From positions 144,405 to 208,404 of the forward strand of contig NZ_JBHUMM010000037.1 in the NCBI RefSeq assembly GCF_042685085.1: DNA of 64,000 bases, in the 5' to 3' direction. A model generated the notes under the pieces. That model did no database searches and was not told the origin of the DNA. It worked only from the letters and a program-made list of their open reading frames with translations. A program made the position numbers and the translations under genes. The DNA comes from Marinicrinis sediminis (GTDB lineage Bacteria > Bacillota > Bacilli > Paenibacillales > KCTC-33676). Shown here piece by piece: positions 61,045 through 64,000 of this stretch. Each line of letters opens with the position of its first letter. Position 1 is the first letter of the stretch.

Positions 61045-64000
61045 TCATGAGCTGAACATGCGAGCTTTGGACGCTTTTCTCAACAATTGTTCAAGCTTTT
61101 CCCTGCTTTCCCTGAATGGCAGGATCAAGGAGATACAGAGCTTCGTTTGATGATGCCATGTCATATACAATATCCGGTCATATTCATGGCTGTTCACCCC
61201 GCCTATGTCCAGACCGTCCAGATTTCCGTCCTCCGGTTTCATTTCACCCAGATAGTTCAAATTGATCGGTAACTGTTGAAAGGCATCATGCAATCCCTTG
61301 CCGCTCACGGGGAATCGCGAACGGATCGATTCATCATAGATCAGGCCAGTGAAATGGGTATTGTGCCGGGAAATCCAGTCCAACTTTGTTTTGATTTCTG
61401 CTGCGTTCTCTCTGGATGCATGGGCATGCTTGAGGCACACAGGCAGATAGTCCACACATTCTCCCACCATTTCGTAAAAAGTCTGATCCTCGTAGCTTCT
61501 GCCATAATGCGTGAGCCACGTCGGTACGACAGACAGTCCCAGATACGTCTCAAAAAATGCCGTATAGACGTCCAGCGCCTTCTCCCACATCCATGTCGCA
61601 TCCGGTTCTTCTTTCTCCTGGCGCACGTCCAGCTCCACATAGACAACCGTTGACGTGTCAAATGAACCATTCTGTACACGCGCATTCAATTCATTGACAG
61701 ATTGCTGAAACAAATCGATCTCAAACTTTTCATACAGCTCACTGTCATGAGTGTGCTGCGGGCCTTTGCGAATTTGCTCAATAAAACGCAAGTATGCATT
61801 GGCCTTTTCAGGTTTGTTCGGCTTTTCAGATTTCCTGTCTGTCTCTGTATGCAGCTCCTCGTAACGGGTCAGAATGGCATTTCGAAGCACTTCACTGCTC
61901 ATATAATCAAATAGCATATGTGAGAAAGGCAGCAGCAGCACAGACTCTCTTTCATTCAACTTCACCCACAGCAGCCTGTACAACATGGAATCGGTCAGAT
62001 GGTAAGGCTTGATAAAAAAGCGGGCCATCAGCTGCTTCAATATGTGCGATTGTACCGTTCGTGTGAATGGGGTCAAGTCCAGCGTCGGCAGCAGTAGCGA
62101 TTTGGGCGCTCGATACAATTGCCAGCAACCTTTGTGCGCTGCGCGCTCATGTTCTGCCGTTGCCCATCTGCTCCGCATGACCGCTTCTTGTTGAATCGTC
62201 AGCTGCAAGGCGTCACGCAATCGAAGCTCGTCGATGGCATGGTCAAACACAAGATAAGTTCCCGATACATCGCTGTGCTTCATATGATACCTTTGCGAGG
62301 GTGAAGGCTCATATTCCTGCTCGATACCTTCCGCCATCAAGCAGGCTGCCAATTGCTCCTGCATGTTGCACACATCAGCCAGCATCACATCCAGTTCTGC
62401 GTCTTCACACCCCGATCGCAAGTTCAGGTACGTTCCCCACTCGGCCTCATTCTCATCGTTCGGAGAGAAGTCTTCATCCCCGACTACGATATGATGCGGG
62501 TGAAGGGCGGCATCCAGTTTCCATCGAATCCAGGCCCTTACTGGTCGCATATCTCCGTCATTTGTAGAGGAAGAGGAACCGTCTCTGCCGATAAAGAGCA
62601 CACGTTCATCACGCTCGGCAACCGAATAGGTTCTGAATCGACAAGGACGACGGAGAAGCTCAGATAACACGTTTTCAGCTAGCGCGAAGTCTCGAATTTT
62701 ATCTTCGACGGTTTGTTCCTGCTTGTGCAGAATCTCGGCCAAGGTAGCAGGTGTTTGCGCCTGAAAGACATGCTGGATGCTGACGTTCCATCCGTATTGA
62801 CCCAGTTGTGAGACCATCTGCATCGCCAGCAGCGAATGGCCGCCCCGTTCAAAAAAGTTGTCTTTTCGGGAAATGGAGCCCTTGGGTACTTGCAACAAAG
62901 ACTCCCAGATCGATGCGATGAGCGACTCCCTGTCATTGTGGAACGGCGTATCGATCTGCTCGTCTTCACGCGTCCACTTCGGTTCTGGCAACGCCTGTCG
63001 ATCAACCTTTCCGTTAGGGGTCAGCGGCAGCTTCTCCAGTCTGACCCAGCACGCTGGAACCATGTATTCTGGCAATTGCTTCACCGCATACTGCTGCAGT
63101 TCCTGTTCCTGAATCTCCTCGGCACAGGCCAGGTACGCCACCAGCTGCTTCGCTTCATCCTCGCTCTCCTTGACGATCACCACCGCTTCCCGAATCCCCT
63201 CATGCTTTATCAGCACCTGCTCAATCTCTCCGATCTCCAGACGAAAGCCCCGAATTTTCACCTGATGATCCATGCGGCCCATAAAGACGAGGGTCCCGTC
63301 AGGCTGCCACTTCGCCAGATCGCCTGTCCGGTAGATCCGTTTGCCTGCTGCAAAAGGGTCCGGTATAAACGTCTCCCTCGTCCGCTCCTCGTCATGGAGG
63401 TACCCTCTGCTGACTCCTTCGCCGCCAACCCATAGCTCCCCGACGGCTCCGACCGGCAGCAAGCGACCGCCCCGGTCCACGATATAGGCGGTGGAACCGG
63501 AGATTGGCTTGCCAATCGGAATCGACGCACCCGTCTTTGCCTCTTCCGCCTTGATCGCATGGCAGCAGGAGAAGGTCGTATTTTCGGTCGGCCCGTACCC
63601 GTTGGTGATGCGCAGCTGCGGACACTGTGCCTGTACGGCCTGGATGTGCTTGGGCGACAAGACATCTCCCCCAACCAGCAAATACCTCAGCGGCTCGAAC
63701 AGGGCCAGCTGCTGCTGCGCCAGCTGATTAAACAGCGGGGACGTCAGCCACATCGTCGTAATCCCGCTGGTTCGAATCATGGCTCCCAGCTTGTCAGGAT
63801 CAATCAGGGTGAAGTGATCTGTGATGTACAGGGACAAGCCGTTTAAGAGCGCCCCCCAAATTTCGAACGTACAGGCATCGAATACAGGCGCGCCCGTCTG
63901 AAGGATGCGCTCTCCCCGCTCGAAGGGATGATAGGTGGTGTCCTTCACCAGTCTGATCACATTGCGATGCTCGACCATAACCCCCTTCGGACGGCCAGTT
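61045..64000 (-). CDS. Nonribosomal peptide synthetase, C-terminal module (5' end outside window)
   Basis: The frame continues past the window edge; TGRPKGVMVEHRN at the edge is the A3 motif. Visible order: adenylation domain (to ~335 residues), carrier domain with DNFFERGGHSLLAMQM, then ~550 residues of condensation/epimerisation-like sequence. Pocket residues read D-A-F-W-L-G-G-T-F plus the A10 Lys of LPLTPNGKVDR, one conservative change from the known valine code. In the last domain the usual HHxxxDG is SHMLFDY, keeping the second His and Asp but losing the first His and Gly; LPINLNYLGEM resembles an epimerisation-domain end motif. There is no thioesterase. It likely adds the last residue of a Dab-containing peptide. 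Confidence 0.9.
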   Translation of the reverse strand, partial: TGRPKGVMVEHRNVIRLVKDTTYHPFERGERILQTGAPVFDACTFEIWGALLNGLSLYITDHFTLIDPDKLGAMIRTSGITTMWLTSPLFNQLAQQQLALFEPLRYLLVGGDVLSPKHIQAVQAQCPQLRITNGYGPTENTTFSCCHAIKAEEAKTGASIPIGKPISGSTAYIVDRGGRLLPVGAVGELWVGGEGVSRGYLHDEERTRETFIPDPFAAGKRIYRTGDLAKWQPDGTLVFMGRMDHQVKIRGFRLEIGEIEQVLIKHEGIREAVVIVKESEDEAKQLVAYLACAEEIQEQELQQYAVKQLPEYMVPACWVRLEKLPLTPNGKVDRQALPEPKWTREDEQIDTPFHNDRESLIASIWESLLQVPKGSISRKDNFFERGGHSLLAMQMVSQLGQYGWNVSIQHVFQAQTPATLAEILHKQEQTVEDKIRDFALAENVLSELLRRPCRFRTYSVAERDERVLFIGRDGSSSSTNDGDMRPVRAWIRWKLDAALHPHHIVVGDEDFSPNDENEAEWGTYLNLRSGCEDAELDVMLADVCNMQEQLAACLMAEGIEQEYEPSPSQRYHMKHSDVSGTYLVFDHAIDELRLRDALQLTIQQEAVMRSRWATAEHERAAHKGCWQLYRAPKSLLLPTLDLTPFTRTVQSHILKQLMARFFIKPYHLTDSMLYRLLWVKLNERESVLLLPFSHMLFDYMSSEVLRNAILTRYEELHTETDRKSEKPNKPEKANAYLRFIEQIRKGPQHTHDSELYEKFEIDLFQQSVNELNARVQNGSFDTSTVVYVELDVRQEKEEPDATWMWEKALDVYTAFFETYLGLSVVPTWLTHYGRSYEDQTFYEMVGECVDYLPVCLKHAHASRENAAEIKTKLDWISRHNTHFTGLIYDESIRSRFPVSGKGLHDAFQQLPINLNYLGEMKPEDGNLDGLDIGGVNSHEYDRILYMTWHHQTKLCISLILPFRESREKLEQLLRKASKARMFSS

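Overview
The window reads as a Gram-positive chromosome segment, most likely Paenibacillus or a close relative in the Paenibacillaceae. The evidence is mid-range GC, strong AGGAGG-type ribosome binding sites, frequent GTG/TTG starts, AddAB rather than RecBCD, FloA/NfeD, copper-amine-oxidase-like (stalk) domains on a secreted enzyme, and Dab-linked nonribosomal peptide genes. Most genes lie on the minus strand. No rRNA, tRNA, CRISPR array, insertion sequence or prophage was seen.

Layout. 1-1255: 3' part of a PKD-repeat surface protein. 1363-4545: nfeD-floA and a repeat-rich small membrane protein. 4713-7723: a three-gene ABC system (lipoprotein, permease with a histidine-rich external loop, ATPase), probably metal-linked. 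7822-9549: secreted alkaline phosphatase. 9676-11335: pyrK-pyrD pair for dihydroorotate oxidation. 11527-25148: a ten-gene siderophore operon. 25149-25726: its regulatory region with three Fur-box-like sites. 25727-29102: MerR regulator, MATE exporter, yqeY, rpsU, HIT. 29207-33739 (mostly plus): ACT-malic enzyme, GGDEF-EAL protein, small proteins. 33902-47849: rlmI-like methyltransferase, addB, addA, sbcD, sbcC (double-strand-break processing). 48020-49015: Na/Pi-type transporter. 49067-54238: HD-GYP protein, prmA, M50 protease, rsmE, mtaB. 54576-57049: gltD and a radical SAM protein. 57251-58215: three small proteins. 58345-64000: end of a nonribosomal peptide operon (synthetase, MFS exporter, Dab aminotransferase), truncated by the window edge.

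The most notable system is the siderophore operon. It carries a full petrobactin-type set: homologues of AsbA, AsbB, AsbC, AsbF and a fused AsbD-AsbE. It also carries the rhizobactin/schizokinen-type arm set: diaminobutyrate aminotransferase, diaminobutyrate decarboxylase, GNAT acyltransferase and amine N-monooxygenase. Read together they predict a citrate siderophore built on 1,3-diaminopropane rather than spermidine, with both a 3,4-dihydroxybenzoyl (catecholate) arm and an N-hydroxy-N-acyl (hydroxamate) arm. I do not recall a characterised system with this gene combination. The structure is inference.

A second specialised-metabolite locus at the right edge ends in a synthetase module whose adenylation pocket reads like a valine code, followed by a degenerate condensation/epimerisation-like domain and no thioesterase. 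It has its own Dab aminotransferase. In Bacillus subtilis yqeY is followed directly by the nfeD-floA operon; here about 23 kb of accessory genes, including the siderophore operon, separate them.
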